64,000 nucleotides of DNA, taken from positions 34,201,742 through 34,265,741 of the forward strand of contig CM064873.1 of assembly GCA_032719365.1 (NCBI GenBank). Direction: 5' to 3'. A program made the translations under genes and the position numbers. Under the pieces are notes generated by a model. That model searched no databases. It had not been told where the DNA came from and saw only the letters and a program-made list of their open reading frames with translations. The DNA comes from Prinsepia uniflora (lineage: Eukaryota; Streptophyta; Magnoliopsida; Rosales; Rosaceae). Of the stretch, positions 35,242 to 48,226 are shown piece after piece (positions within the stretch are counted from its first letter, which is position 1; each line of letters starts with the position of its first letter).

Positions 35242-38004
35242 ATCTACCCCCCTTAAAGAATTTAGTCCCTGAAATTCCGAATCTCGTACTTTCGTAACTA
35301 ATTGGACGAAATCTAACTGGTCTCACACCTAGGTCTCCTATCTGATGTCCAGCATCTACCACTCCGGCTTATCCTGACAGTTCCCAGACTGTCACCACAT
35401 CTTTGCCAAGCAAACCAACTCAACCAACTTCCAGTTCATCTCGTAATCCATTGATTTTCTCCGAGATCAACAGTGTTCAACTCGTACCCAAGGTACCTTT
35501 AACATCACACTCGCCGACACTCACGATTCAACCAACACTGGGTACGCCACCACACACACACAAGGACTACCCTACGAACTTTAAAGAAAACAAAGATATT
35601 TTAGAATACCTCAAACACAGCTTGTAGAGTATATCCTCACGTGCTTCCAACGTCATCTTACGGTACGTCCACTAATCAATCACAGCAGCATCAGCCACGC
35701 ACTACGCCATCCAAATTTCAACCAACAACATCAGACCAACAACATCAGAGTGTACCCGTCACCTTCACAGTGTAACTCTAGGGCACAAAAACATCCTCAT
35801 AACCATACGGGTTACTACCTGACTACGAGTCAAACACGTGTCACTTTTAGAGCCTATCGATCCAATCCAATACTAGGCCAACACGTCAAATCCGACACGT
35901 CTAGATTGTGGGTTCTCCTCAATATCCTCATATCGATCAGTTATAGTCACTCCTTTTCCATTTCCTTCCGTCATCCTCCAACGGAACACATAATGGTCCA
36001 CAACTACGACATCACACTTCATCCTGTCTTATGCCAACTTAGCACAATCCCAAGACGTTCGCCTTCCAGGCCACACTCGACGTCACCAAGTACTTTTCTT
36101 CCTCCTAAACACATCCATAAGTGTCCACGATCAAAAGGGGGAGGGGGTAATCACAAATCCTGACGTCCCAACAGTGAGTCTCCTAACTCAACTCCAGAGT
36201 AGCTACCACACAACCTACTCACCACCTCGGAACCAAACACAGTACCTCATCATCTTAAACTCAACACCTCCTGTTTCTGAGCTTCCAACCACGATTCTTC
36301 ATCCTCAAATATACCACCCCCGGACTACCTATCTAAACGTCATTTTACTCACTACACTGACACAATCCACAAATCCTATAGATCATACCCATGTATCCAA
36401 AATCAAAACAACTTACCGACCACTCGCCTGTCGGTTATCCCTGTTTATGCACATACAAACGGGTATCAATCATCACTCCTTCTGATGATTGCATTCCAAC
36501 CTTCCCGAGGTGTAACTCCGGGCACCTGCTAGAAAACAAGTCTCCAACTCCCGAAATCCTCAATCACTGACCTCAGACTCCCCAAGTACCACCCTCGAAG
36601 TCGCCACTCACCAAGTGCCAACCTCGGCACCGACCGGCATATGCCAACACGTCTGGGGGAAGTCTACTAAAACCAACCTCACGAATGGTTTATCCCGTCC
36701 ATACAAACCTAGCCCGTTCCAACACGAAGCATAGGTCCACCGCGCTTCTGCTGTGCTACTCTGATAACCAACGACATCCTGACCGTTCATTCCGAAACAC
36801 GACCTACCAATGGTCATCACATATCCCTGCTCGGTTAGTGGTTCCTACCAAACACTATCACCTCACAACTGGCCACAACCTCGACTCGATGCGTCCATCT
36901 GATCATTTACAAGCATCCCAACTTGTGGCACATCATTCCGGTCTAGTGCTCACAGCACACCAGTACCGATCCTCTGCTCCTATCGAGTCGAAACCCTCAA
37001 TCTATGCTCGAGTTGGGAAACTGACGTCCCTCGAAATCCATAACTCTGATCAATGCAAAACTCAACCAACACCACAATCTTGCTGGACTCGTCCAGAGTT
37101 GCCCACCAACCAATCACTACCTCGACTGCACCTAGCAGCACCATCTCCAATCCGGTCGTAAGTTAGCCCAACCACAACAATTTTCTAACCACAAACCCCA
37201 ACTCACAGTTTCCAGGCTAAACACTTACTCTGGGGTTCCTCACAAAGATACGTACGGTCCTAACGAGTCATCCCACACTAGTCATCTCAACAAAGTTCCT
37301 TAAATCCTTATCCTCACTCGGGTTATCCAAACCCTCGGCCTCCAATAGCTCCCAACAACCTCACCACTCAGATTGTCACAACTGTCAACCAGTAACCCTC
37401 GCTAGGGGGAAATCTCTCAGATCTCAAAGTAGTTTCTAAACCCTGCCACTCGAGGCATCCGGCTACTCGTAGCCGCACAAGTCCAATGTCAACCAAACTG
37501 ACCAAAAAGGTCACCAAAGGTCATCTGGCCTGACAAGCCATCGTCAACCAGCCTCCTCGGCCCACCTGTACCACCAACTCAAACATGCTACAATCAGGCC
37601 CCACTGGCCTACCAACAACCCAACAATCGTATTTCACTGGTTATCTTTCGGGTTAACCGCTCCGGCACTCCGCTGTCCCTAAGGTCCAACCGACTAGCAA
37701 GCAAATCCAGCACCAAACACGCTAACTGCTCCGGCCCTAAGCTGACATATATCTCACCACACTTCGCATATCGGCAACAAATCACCCAGTCGCTCATACC
37801 TACCACCGCGTATCAAGTGACTATCACCCAATCACCGCTAACTAACCACTAACAAACGTACTGTCACTAGCGCGTCCAGGTTGATGACGGGCTGTTCTGT
37901 GTCTAGACATCACATCCACAGTAGTCTCACACCACCCAAGTCGACGAACAACCGACTCTGGGAACTAAACCTCAGAACACACAAAACCTGCTCTGATACC
38001 AAAT
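35242..38004 (-). mobile_element. Non-coding internal domain of element C
   Basis: On the minus strand it begins with the primer site (GGTATCAGAGC, 37990-38002 region) and ends with ctttaaggggggtagat (35242-35260) at the 3' LTR. It is related to element A's internal domain (for example 37880-37930 against 7140-7190) but shorter. The longest frame, 158 codons on the plus strand at 36685-37161, is antisense to the element and resembles no protein I know. Confidence 0.8.
37990..38002 (-). other. Primer-binding site of element C (antisense)
   Basis: gctctgataccaa is the reverse complement of TTGGTATCAGAGC, complementary to initiator tRNA-Met. It lies two bases from the LTR end at 38005. Confidence 0.88.
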
Positions 38005-38242
38005 TGACAGGACCCACCCCCAATCCACCGGGATTAAGGGCTAAGTCATGCTCCCGTCTAACTTAAGCATGACCCGAAGGCTAAACCGGCGTACAACTTC
38101 CATGTGACACGTAAGTCGGATAAGGGATTCTCGATCCGACCGTTCAAAATTCTTCCGGACTTCCCAGAGTGCGTAGAATCTACTGTGGATCGTACGTGTG
38201 ATGTCTCCGTCTCTCTCGACTAATAGCCCGCACCGCAACAAC

Positions 38243-39341
38243 CTGGAGGGTATCGAAAACACAAAAGACTGTGAGTGGACAAAAATAAAGTATAAGTTCA
38301 AAACAGTTATTAGAAAACACAATTACATTGATACCCTCTGTTTAAAAACCAATGCATGCATATCAAATCATTCCATAAAACCATTCTATATTCAGGTGAT
38401 TCAAACCGTTTAAGAAAAACAGAACTTAGTTTTCTCTTCTCCAAGCCCGGGCCTCAGCCCAAAACCATCAAAAGCTATGTCATCCGGGCCTAGCCCAAAA
38501 CATCGGAAAACATTATTTAAAAACCATCATCATCAAATCTCAGTGAAATCCAAAACACATTTTCATCCATCGAACCTGCTGGATCTATCCGAGTCTTTAA
38601 AATCCCGAGTTTTTAAACTCAATACAGGCCTAAATATAATCTGAGTCTTTAAACTCCCGAGTCTTTAAACTCAATAGGCATACGGGGGAAATATCAATAT
38701 CCGAGTCTTTAAACTCCCGAGTCTTTAAACTCAATCCGGGTCTTTAAACCCAATCAGGGCCCGCCCCCATCATAACATATCCGGGTCTTTAAACCCAATA
38801 ACTAGATCTAGAAAATCCATTTTCCATTTTTGAATCCGAATCCGAATCCGCAATCTCATCAGGATCCCAAATCCAAACCCAGAACTCATATCCATATCCA
38901 TTTCCAAATCCGAGTCCGAAACCATCATTCCGTAAGCCGGCATCCGAAATAACCATTCCAAACCCAAACCCGGAAATCCACTTTTCATGTTCCAAACCGA
39001 ATCCCGAATTGTCATCCGGAAATTCGATTCTAAAACCCAAAATCTCGTTTATCAAAACCATTTTTCTGAACTAGGCTTCAAGCTCGAAATCACTTTTCCA
39101 AAATCCGTTTTAAATCTTTGAAATCAAATCATATTTCAATTCACGAAATTAAATCATTTAACCCATGGTCAAATCACAACATTATTCAGAATCTCGTAAA
39201 ACGTGCAAAACCGTAAATACCTCGAAAACCGTGCAAAATCGTAAACTATCAAGATCATAAATCACATCATAGAATCACGTATAGAAAACATATAAAAACA
39301 TAAATTCATGTATCAAGAGTTAGAAAGCAAAGTCCACTCAC
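38243..39341 (-). other. Predicted LTR intron 2, element C 5' LTR
   Basis: Minus-strand GTGAGTGG donor at 39341 and CCCTCCAG acceptor at 38243. Complement partner CTGTGAGTGGAC lies near 38269-38280. Confidence 0.5.
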
Positions 39342-40957
39342 ATACCATTTCACCGTCGCCTCGATACGCGCGCACTTATGCCGTTCCTGGCCAATCAACT
39401 ATCATCGGCTTTCCAAAACCTGTCCAAATCTCATAATAAGGTCACTAACTACTTCATAATGATCATACTTAAGCCCAATAATTTTCTCGTATTTTTAACT
39501 ATTTTTAACCGAGGCCTAAAACCTTCGGACAACCCGAAACCTATCGAGATGATGTCCGATCGACTCGAAACCAGAGCCAAAATGTTCGTTACATCAAATA
39601 CTTAAAAAGTCATGTTGATAAGTAGGGCTTGAGATGGATAAGAGACGTGACAGAGGAAAGTTGCAGAAAACCAGTTTGATCATGGCTCAAGAAGGTATCC
39701 CTTAGCCCTGCATATCCAACTAATCACCGATTACCTTCACTAATCTGTCATTAACCACTAATCTAATCCCAGTTTACGGGACGGGTCGTTACAGACTATT
39801 CCTAGAAAGGATGGGCCACGCGCCCTCACGCGCTGCCCAAACACCCTGCGCGTGAGACCACACGCAGTTACTGTTCACCGTCTTCTTCCCTTGATCAGAC
39901 CGGTCCAACCCGATTCAGGCCAGCCTAGTCTAAATGAACCGGCGGTCCCGGTTCATCGGTCTATCTCCCTTAATTCCACCCCGTTTTCGACCATTTTAAG
40001 TCCTTTAATTCCCTTACATGAATCCCCATCAATCTACAATCTTAAATCTTAAAACTAAATCCTGTGAATTACCTGTCCAAGTTGAAAAAAAACCGGCTTC
40101 GTTCGACTCCTAAGTCCGGCCACCCCAGACCTTCTTCGACCATGGTTTTGGTCCTAAACATCCTCTGATCAACTTCTGTTGCTCTCTCCCTTAGCCAAAT
40201 TATTCAACAAACGTCATATCAAAATTCATCATTGTTGAATTCATATTCAAGGTTTCAAAAGATGTCCGCTTATCGTCCATCTCAGGCCTCAACAGTGAGC
40301 TTGTTGGATTCCCCAGACCTCTAGTAACCTTTAGCAACCCATACAATCGATCAATACTCGACAATTCACCACGAACCAGTTGAAGTCCAACGGGGGACTT
40401 CACGGATTTGGCCCTCCTCCAACCGCCACCGTGCACGACGAGCAACCACGACTCCACCACCTTAGTCCAGGTCGATTATCCCTTCATTTTTGTTCACATA
40501 TCACTATCAATTGGGGATAGCTGGGGGTTTAAATTCCTCACCACCTCTGTTCTCTGTTTTTCCCTCGACCCCCAAACCGTGCAACTAGTGTTTAAAATCG
40601 TGTAAGGTACAATTGAGAGACTGTAGGTAGTTTCCACCACCATCCAGACCCAGCCACGCGTCAACATCCCCGTGGCACCACCTCCAATAACAGCCAAGTG
40701 TCCACCTCTGAGTGGGCACAAATCCCAAGGCCGAAAATGTACAAAAGCCCCTTAAGGACAAATTACCATTTTGCCCTTCGTAATCCCTGACCCGTAACTC
40801 TATTTCCCAAACTCCAAATGAAACATGCCTCCTGTCGTCAGAATTAGGGACTCGAGATCTTCCTAATGGTCCTCGAAATACGTGAAAGTGACTTTTCATC
40901 GAAAAAGTCAACCATTTGCCCCATTCCACCAAAATTACCAAAGTACCCTCGAACTTC

Positions 40958-41062
40958 CGAACGTCATAACTTTTCCCTCGAACGTCATAACTTTTCCCCC
41001 GAACGTCATAACTTTTCCCCCGAACGTCATAACTTTTCCCTCGAACGTCATAACTTTTCCCT
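40958..41062 (-). repeat. Five tandem copies of a 21-bp LTR unit
   Basis: cgaacgtcataacttttccc followed by t or c occurs five times in a row. The matching place in the C 3' LTR (about 34993-35013) has one copy, so the expansion happened after insertion of C. Confidence 0.92.
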
Positions 41063-41302
41063 CGAATGTCGGAATCGGACGTGCCACCTTTCTATGAACT
41101 CATGACGTTTCGAACTACGTCACGGTCATCGGTCAAAGTCCTTTTGACCACCCGATCAAAAAGTCAACATTTTGCCCAATTCCATGGGCAAAGTCGTCAT
41201 TTCGCACCGTCCGTCCGATTGCATCCAACTAATAACTGATTATCTTCCCTAATCCGTCATTAACAACTAATTTAATCTCGATTCCTGGGACAGGTCGTTA
41301 CA

Positions 41303-41856
41303 TCCAAACTCATCCTACATGAATGCAAGCAAAACCCGCTGCACTCAACACTCCATATAACCTAATACAAATCCCGGGTGCACCAACTAATACACGACCA
41401 ATGTAATGGTGACACAACCATCATCTATCTCATCTGCATCATATGCATCATCTGCCATCACCTACCATCATCTACCATCATCTGCATCATATGCCATGAT
41501 CTGACATCATCCAACATCATCTGCCATGGCAGAACCCGAGAAGTCACCCAAAATGACTTCGAAATACCCATTACCAATGCGAAAAACCCGCACTCCACTT
41601 GTCAGCTCAATCGCAATCTTTCTCGAATTTCGAAATTCCAACCATATCGGAACCAACACACTCAGACATCAACCACGTGCCATCACCAGTCTACCTCTAT
41701 CTGTGATCCACTGAAGGACCACAGATACCGAACATACACCCATCTTGACAGAGTCACATCCCGACTCGTGACTTATTGTCATCATAATCACCGGCACCAG
41801 CACCAGCACTAGTACCAGCACCGTCATTAACACTACCACACAAGTATCCACACTTG
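41303..41856 (-). mobile_element. Element D internal domain, segment right of C
   Basis: Resumes at the C target duplication and reads collinearly with 23390 down to about 22620 of element B. It includes a short CATCAT-rich stretch (about 41420-41525). It ends at cacttg, the target of the palindromic LTR. Confidence 0.8.
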
Positions 41857-42976
41857 TGTCAGGACCCATCCCAAATCCCCCGGGATTCACAAACTGAACT
41901 GTAGATTTAGGCTGAGGCCTGTGAAATGGATTTGAATCGGATTTGAGGAATCCTGTTGAAATGAATCGGGTATGAGACCCTATTGAAATGTATTTTGAGA
42001 AAGAAAGAAAGTATTTGATAATGAATGAACCCTCCATATGATTATATGGTTTCCTCCAGACGTCGACCTGGAGAGTCACGATCCACAGACCAGAATGGGT
42101 ATCCCCATAGGGATCCCATTCCAAGAGTGGGGGTTACGATTTATGATATGTGGACTAGATCCGGAGATAGAGCTCGGACTAGATCCAGAGATTGAGCCTC
42201 CCAGATGGAGATTCCTGGGAGAAGACTCAGAGTGAGACCCCGGGAGGTGTGTACACTAGTATAGATATGATTAATCGTGACATATATCGGGGATGTGTTC
42301 CCTAGGGGCTGTGTGCCCCGAGTTGGCATCTTCTCGGAAGTGTCGTGGATGGGTTATACGTATTTTGATACGTATGTGGTTTTTAGAAAATGATTTGGGG
42401 CGGAGACCCCGTATTCGATGTTTTAGTACTTCACTGGTGTTTGGTTTTGGGCTGAGTCCCACTGGTGTTTGCTTTGGGCTGAGTTCCCATGTATTGATTT
42501 ATGGATTTCAAGTTTGTGATTTCGGGTCGGGGACCCATGAATGGATTTACGGTTCATGACGGTTTATGGGGACCGGCATGAACCCTTGAAAGGTTTTTAC
42601 GGGTCATGACGGTTTATGGGAACCGGGCATGAACCCTGGAAAGGTTTTTAATTGGGTTGCCAAATGATTTTATGAACTTTTGATAAATGGTTTTGAATGC
42701 ATGCATATGCTTTTATTGAAGGGCATAGATGTCTTTTTAATGAAAATGTTTATTTTGTCCACTCACGACTTTTGATGTTTTAATGCCCTTCAGGTTGATC
42801 GCGGATGTGGGCTGTAGCAGAGACGAGACATCACACTCCTCCTCCTACGATCCTGGCGTGCTCTGAAAGTCCTGGTGAGGGTTAGAGACGGAATTTTCCC
42901 TGGTCTGACACTTCGTGTCAGACGGGATCAGGCGCGTCCCTTGTTAATCTCGGGGGATTTGGGACAGGTCCTGACA
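41857..42976 (+). mobile_element. Aberrant LTR with the same LTR end inverted at both termini
   Basis: The right part (from about 41893) is the 3' two-fifths of a plus-sense LTR ending GGTCCTGACA. The first 31-35 bp are an inverted copy of that same end (TGTCAGGACCCATCCCAAAT onward), replacing the normal TGTAACG start. The termini are thus inverted repeats of about 31 bp with a few mismatches. Flanks share cttg (41853-41856 and 42977-42980). It retains the predicted GTCCACTCAC block, the CCCTTCAG acceptor and two repeats of the type at 20699. Confidence 0.75.
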
Positions 42977-43152
42977 CTTGTATCAGCACACGCAACCAGC
43001 ATCAGTATCGGCACCATTCCCAACACTATATCCGCACACGGTGTGCAAACTGACAACCCTAAATCTCCGCTCATACCGAGCGACGACCCCGTACCTCTGC
43101 TCGTCTTGGAGAAACTCTGTCTCCGTCGTACCCAACAACTATGGGCACAATC
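42977..43152 (-). mobile_element. Element D internal domain, short segment
   Basis: Collinear with about 22495-22615 of element B, reversed. It ends with caatc (43148-43152), the target duplication of S3. Confidence 0.78.
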
Positions 43153-46100
43153 TGTAACGACCCGTCCCAGAAATTAGGGTTAAGACAGTGATTAAGATGG
43201 GATTAGTGAGCTTGATTGGTGGTTAGTTGGTCCCGATAGGGTCGTTAGCTTAGAATGACGATTTTGCCCCTGGTGCGGGCAAATTGTTGACTTTTAGTTT
43301 GGGCAGTCAATTGGGTATTGACCGATGACCAGGACGTAGTTTAGGACGTCACGAATCCGTAGACAGGTGGCACGCCCGATTCCGACATCTGAGGAAGAAG
43401 TTATGATGTTCGGAAGGTTGAGGGCATAACCGTAATTTGGTTAAATTAGGGGCAAAAGTTGACTTTTTCGTACGAACTGGCTTTTGTACATTGACCGAGG
43501 ACTGTTAGATAGATCTCGTCGTCCTGAGTTCGATGACAGGCGGCACGTATTTATCGGACTTACGATGTGTGAGTTACGGGTCTAAAACGGTAAGGGTAAA
43601 ATGGTAATTTTGGATTAAAAGAAGGGTATTTTGGTCTTTTGTACTTTGGGCCTGGTGCAACAGAGAGGGACAAGTGGAGGGCTGAGATTGAGCCATTTGT
43701 GAGAAGGCTGAAGGGATGGTGACACGTGTAGGGGTTTTGGTTGGTTCTAGGCGTGTGCACCGTCCCAATTATTTGGGGTAATCGTGCAGGTGTGTGATGT
43801 GTGTGTTCGAAGAACAGAAAACAGAGGGGGAGATTGAGAGGAAATTGAGAGGTGATCGTGAGTGTTGGTGTGTTTTGGTGAGGGGGTTAGTGACCAGAGA
43901 TTGTGAGAGATCTAGGGAGAAGGTTAGGAGGTGCGGTGGTGGGGTGTGTGTGAGTTGTTGAGCCACGGGAAACCAGGGGGAAATCAGAGGAAACAGAGAA
44001 GAGGTGAGGAGTTTTGGGTGGTGGTGCTGCCGTGTTCAATCAATTGAGACCGGTGGAGGTCTCCAGAGGCTGGAGGTGGACGGGAGGAGCTACTTACTCA
44101 CGGCTGAGCTCAAGACGGCGACAGGAGGGCATGTAATTTCTGGTTTTCCTTTCGATACTCTGTTTTGCCGTTTAGGTTTAGACGCCAAGTCGTGGATTTT
44201 GGGGTTGAATCGAGGAGTCTAGTGAGGTCTAGGGGACTCAGTAGGGTCCTAGGTAGCTACTGGTTGTGCAGCCGTGACGGAGGAGTGCACGGCGGAGTCC
44301 AGAACGACGGGGAGTACACGGCGTTCTCTGTTTTTCAGCCTGGGTTCAAACGTTGAGTCGTGGGTTTTGCGTCTGAGTCGACGATTTTGGTGAGTGATGT
44401 GAGGTTCAGGAAGGTCCTAGGAACCGTCTACGGTGGTTGCCGTGGCGGGGGAAGACCTGGTTGGCCAGGAGGAAGAACAGGGGACAGTTTGGGTTTTGGT
44501 TTCGAGCTCGAGTCGATGGGTTTGGGACGGTGTCGAGATGTCTGCGTATGGGGAAGGGTTGCTTAGGACGGGACGAAGAAGTTGGTGAAGAAAGGAGGTG
44601 TTTTGGTGTAGGTACGGCGGTGAACCGGTCACGCCGGTTCGAGTTACAGCGACTGTTTCGAACCGGGTCTACCAGAGGTTGCTAGTGACACTGTAGCTGG
44701 TGCGTGAGGCCACGCGCAGCCACTTTGGGCAGCGCGTGGGGGCGCGTGTGGCGGCGATTGGGAAAACAGTCAACATGGTTTTTGGTCTAGGTGTTGAGAC
44801 GAGTCTAATGGAATTGGTTTCGGGTTGTTCGGACGTCGATTCAATATAGTTCCGCGAGGTTGAAGGTTTAGGGTTCCGGTTCGCTACGTTTAGGACTCGG
44901 GGATTTTTAGGGAGAATTAGGTGGACCTTCGTAAATGTGTTAGTAACGTTCTTTGGTGATTATTGACAGGATCGGGACTTCCCGAGGAAGCTGAGGAACG
45001 TACGAGTCGTTCGGGACGCGATTGAGGGTTCGGTACTGTGAGTGGACCCCTTCTCTAAACTCAAGCATGCATAACTGTTTTTTCTAAAATTGTTTTATGG
45101 TTTTCTATGTGATTTTATGATTGTTGGATTTATGATGTTAGTTTTACATAATTGCACGATTTTCGAGAAATAACGTACTTGGCACGTTTTACGAGGAATG
45201 TTGATTTCTGAGAATAATGTTATGGTTTCGGGATTTCAAATGATAAACGGTTTTTAATGATTCTAAAGGGATTTTGGAACATGATTTCAATGATCAAGGT
45301 TTTCGGTTTTAGAATCGAATTTCGGAAAGCGGAATTTGGTTTTAAAGTTGGGAAGTGGATTTCCGGATTTAGGTTCGGAATGACGGTTCTGGATGCTGGA
45401 AGGGCATCAGACCAGTGATTTCGAATTCGGGTTTGGATATGGATTTCGAAATGATTTTCATTTGATTTTGATTGGATTTGTTGGATCTGGATTTTGGGTT
45501 TAAAGACCCGGATATTGATTTGACGGGGGACGGGCCCGGATTGGGTTTAAAGACCCAGATTGAGTTTAAAGACTCGGGAGTTTAAAGACTCGGATATATT
45601 GATATTTCCCCCGTAGGCCTGTTGAGTTTAAAGACTCGGGAGTTTAAAGACTCGGATATTATTGAGGTCTGGATTGATTTTAAAGACTCGGGAGTTTAAA
45701 GACTCGGATAGATCCAGCAGGTTTGATCGGTTGGTTATGGCTTGGTACTTATGTTTTCTGATACAGTTTTATGACGCTGATGATATGATTTCTATAACTG
45801 TTTTTTATAGTGTTCCTGTTTTTATGATGAGGTTTGTGTGATTTATAATTGTTTTGGCAACTGGGTTATGCATGTGATTTCAAAACGGAGGGCTAAACCC
45901 GGTTTCTTATAAAATGGTTTTGGAAACTTTTCTTTTATTCTGGTCCACTCACACCTTCTTTTTTTAACTTGCCCTCCAGGTCGTGGAGCTACAGCGGGGT
46001 TTCAACGTCGAGGCAGCGTCTGAGGCATAGAAGTTACGAGAGCGACCCCGAAGGTTTTTAATTTTTCCGTGTGCGTGTATCTAGTTACCGGTTTTCTTTC

Positions 46101-46281
46101 TTTTGGTACTTAGTACTATGCTCTATAAAACTTTTGACTTCGGGATGTTCTATTTAGTTTCTCCTGCGTCTGACTGTGTTCTTGGTGGTTTGGAGTGAGT
46201 TTACTTTTGTGCGTATCGGGGTGTCAGACGGGAGCAGGGTTTACCTCAGTTTTCGGGGTGAAACCGAGGTGGGTCCTGACA
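43153..46281 (+). mobile_element. Solo LTR S3
   Basis: A 3129-bp LTR from TGTAACGACCCGTCCC to GGGTCCTGACA, with perfect target duplication caatc (43148-43152 and 46282-46286). It belongs to the same subfamily as S2 and the fragment at 1-709. The TTTAAAGAC cluster is at 45496-45708 and a terminal hairpin with arms ACCTC and GAGGT at about 46242-46270. Confidence 0.92.
45038..45979 (+). other. Predicted LTR intron 2 in solo LTR S3
   Basis: A 68-nt exon candidate (44970-45037) begins after TATTGACAG. GTGAGTGG donor, GCCCTCCAG acceptor, and GGTCCACTCACA (45942-45953) complements the donor. Confidence 0.5.
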
Positions 46282-46587
46282 CAATCACCCCGACAACTCA
46301 TACAAGAAAAGGAAACGTTCCCCGAATGTCCTTGATTCCTAACAATCGTAACTACAACCACTCTCGGTTGTAGTGCCTGCCACAGACTCGTGTAGACCTA
46401 ACCACCAGACATCACAATCGAGACTCCGCATCCAATGGAATCAATCGCCCGTACTAATTACTCTGTATCCCCACTCTGGGATTCCATCGACAGTACCAAC
46501 CCTGGTAACCTGTTCAACAATCTCTAATCAGTCGTAGTGCGACTCAACCAATGTCGTCTACCAGGTCATCCATGACTTTAGCTGTAC
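46282..46587 (-). mobile_element. Element D internal domain, segment between S3 and S4
   Basis: Collinear with about 22190-22495 of element B, reversed. It ends in tgtac, the S4 target duplication. Confidence 0.78.
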
Positions 46588-47573
46588 TGTAACGCCCCAG
46601 AAATTCGTAAAATGTAATATTGTAAAGTATTGAATAAAATGACATTTTTACCCCTGTGATTCGTTTGGTCAATTTGTTGACTTTTTGATTGGAGGGTCGA
46701 ACGGACGTTGAGCGATGACCGTGACATAGTTCGGGACGTCACGAGTTCATAGACAGGTGGCACGTCAGATTCGGACGAACATGATGGAAGTTATGACGTT
46801 CGGAAGTTCAGGGGCATTATCGTAATTCAGACGTTATAAGGGAAAAGTTGACTTTTTGTTTGACATTTGGTTTCCACATGACTCGAAAACCGTTGGATTC
46901 GTCTCGAAGCCCCGAGTACAACGACAGGCGGCACGCGTGAAACGGACATCGGACGACCGAGTTACGGGTCACGGAAGTTGGAGGGCATTTTGGTAATTAT
47001 TGCACTGAGGGGTATTTTGGTCATTTGCACGGTTACTGTAGCACCACCGTGAAAAACAGAGTGCACGACCATTCCGTGGTGTTTTGTGCGTGTAATTGTT
47101 TATGGCTTTAGTGGACTGGTGAGTGGGTTTTGTTTATGCGAATTGAGGCAGTGGGAAGCACACATGGATGACCTGAACAGAGCTCAGAGCACGGGAGGAG
47201 TAAAGAATGGCCATGGTTTATGTGTTTGCGGGAAACCATTGTCAGAGACCTCAGTTGGTCTCCCACGAGTTGCTAGCCGTTTGAATCAATTAACCGTGAA
47301 TGGGAGTGGAGAGAGGTTTCATTTTGGGGTCATTTGTGCATCAGTTGAGAGCTGAGTGTGGAGAGAAACAGAAGGGAAGAAGAAAAACCAGTTTGGAGGG
47401 AAATTCGAAGGTTGGGTTTTGAGGTGAGTTGAACCAAACTGAGGGTGGAATTAGTCTTCTGGGATCTTTGCTATCACGACCGTGCAAGAATTGAAGGGGA
47501 ATGATCACTGTTTGCCCAGGAACCTGAGTTCCAGTTTCAGAGAAAAACCAGTATTGAGGACGACGACTTCCAG

Positions 47574-48165
47574 GTGAGTTCTGGTCGAATTGGTTGTGCA
47601 TTTGTGTTCGTCTAAGTTCCCTTAAGCTACTGGTGAAGTTAATTTGAAAATGGGGCTAGGTTGGGTGAGTTCCAGACGTCGACCTGTTCGACTTTTCGAG
47701 TCTGGGTTTGATCGATCTAGGGACAGTCGAGGTTAATCATCAATACAGACCTAAAATTAATGGATTATAGAAGAAGTTAGGATAAAAAACGAGAGGAATT
47801 GATGGAGAATTGAGGGTTAGCTGGTCGGGTTGAGTCGCGGGTAACAGACCCGTTTAACATGCTATTCGGGTGAGGGAGAAGACACTGTAGCAGGCGCATG
47901 GCCTTCACGCGCAGCCACTTTGGGCGGTGCGTGACGGCGCGTGTGAGGTCTTTTCCGATCACGGTCAACTGAGGTTTTCTTCCTTTTAATGTTTTTAACA
48001 TTTTATCTTTAGGGTTCGAGTTGATCGAGAGTCGTACGAGATAAGTTCGAGGGTTCGGAAGTTTAGGTCCTTTAAGTTTAATTACGCGGAAAAATCCGAA
48101 AAAATTAGGGAAAATCTTACAAGTTATGTGAGGATGATTGTAACCCTCCTTGTACGTTTTTACAG
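47574..48165 (+). other. Predicted LTR intron 1 in solo LTR S4
   Basis: A strong donor, TTCCAG followed by GTGAGT, and an acceptor with a pyrimidine-rich lead, GTTTTTACAG. A second possible donor of the same kind lies upstream near 47422. Confidence 0.4.
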
Positions 48166-48226
48166 GCCCGAACATTTCCGAAGCTACGGAGGAGCGCACG
48201 GGGCGCGATTGACGCGTCCTAAAACC

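Larger units (their letters stand above)
15180..41302 (-). mobile_element. Element C: LARD-like LTR retrotransposon inserted in D, split by S1 and B
   Basis: Element C is read on the minus strand. Its 5' LTR is 38005-41302, the primer site lies at 37990-38002, the internal domain at 35242-38004, the polypurine tract at 35242-35260, and the 3' LTR is in three pieces (15180-15638, 18527-18550 and 33274-35241). The target duplication is tcaaa (15175-15179) and tccaa (41303-41307), with one substitution. Joining the flanks restores D sequence collinear with element B near 23390. The internal domain is about 2.8 kb, related to that of A, and has no coding capacity that I can read. Confidence 0.85.
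38005..41302 (-). repeat. 5' LTR of element C
   Basis: TGACAGGACCCACC to CAGGTCGTTACA, 3298 bp. It holds the TTTAAAGAC cluster (about 38590-38800), predicted exon b (39342-39419, 78 nt), a 178-bp inserted TG...CA segment (39616-39793) and a private five-unit 21-bp repeat (40958-41062). Confidence 0.88.

Noticed and set aside
36685..37161. 158-codon plus-strand frame
   Set aside because: It is antisense to element C's internal domain, has no recognisable motif, and the related domain in A has no matching frame.
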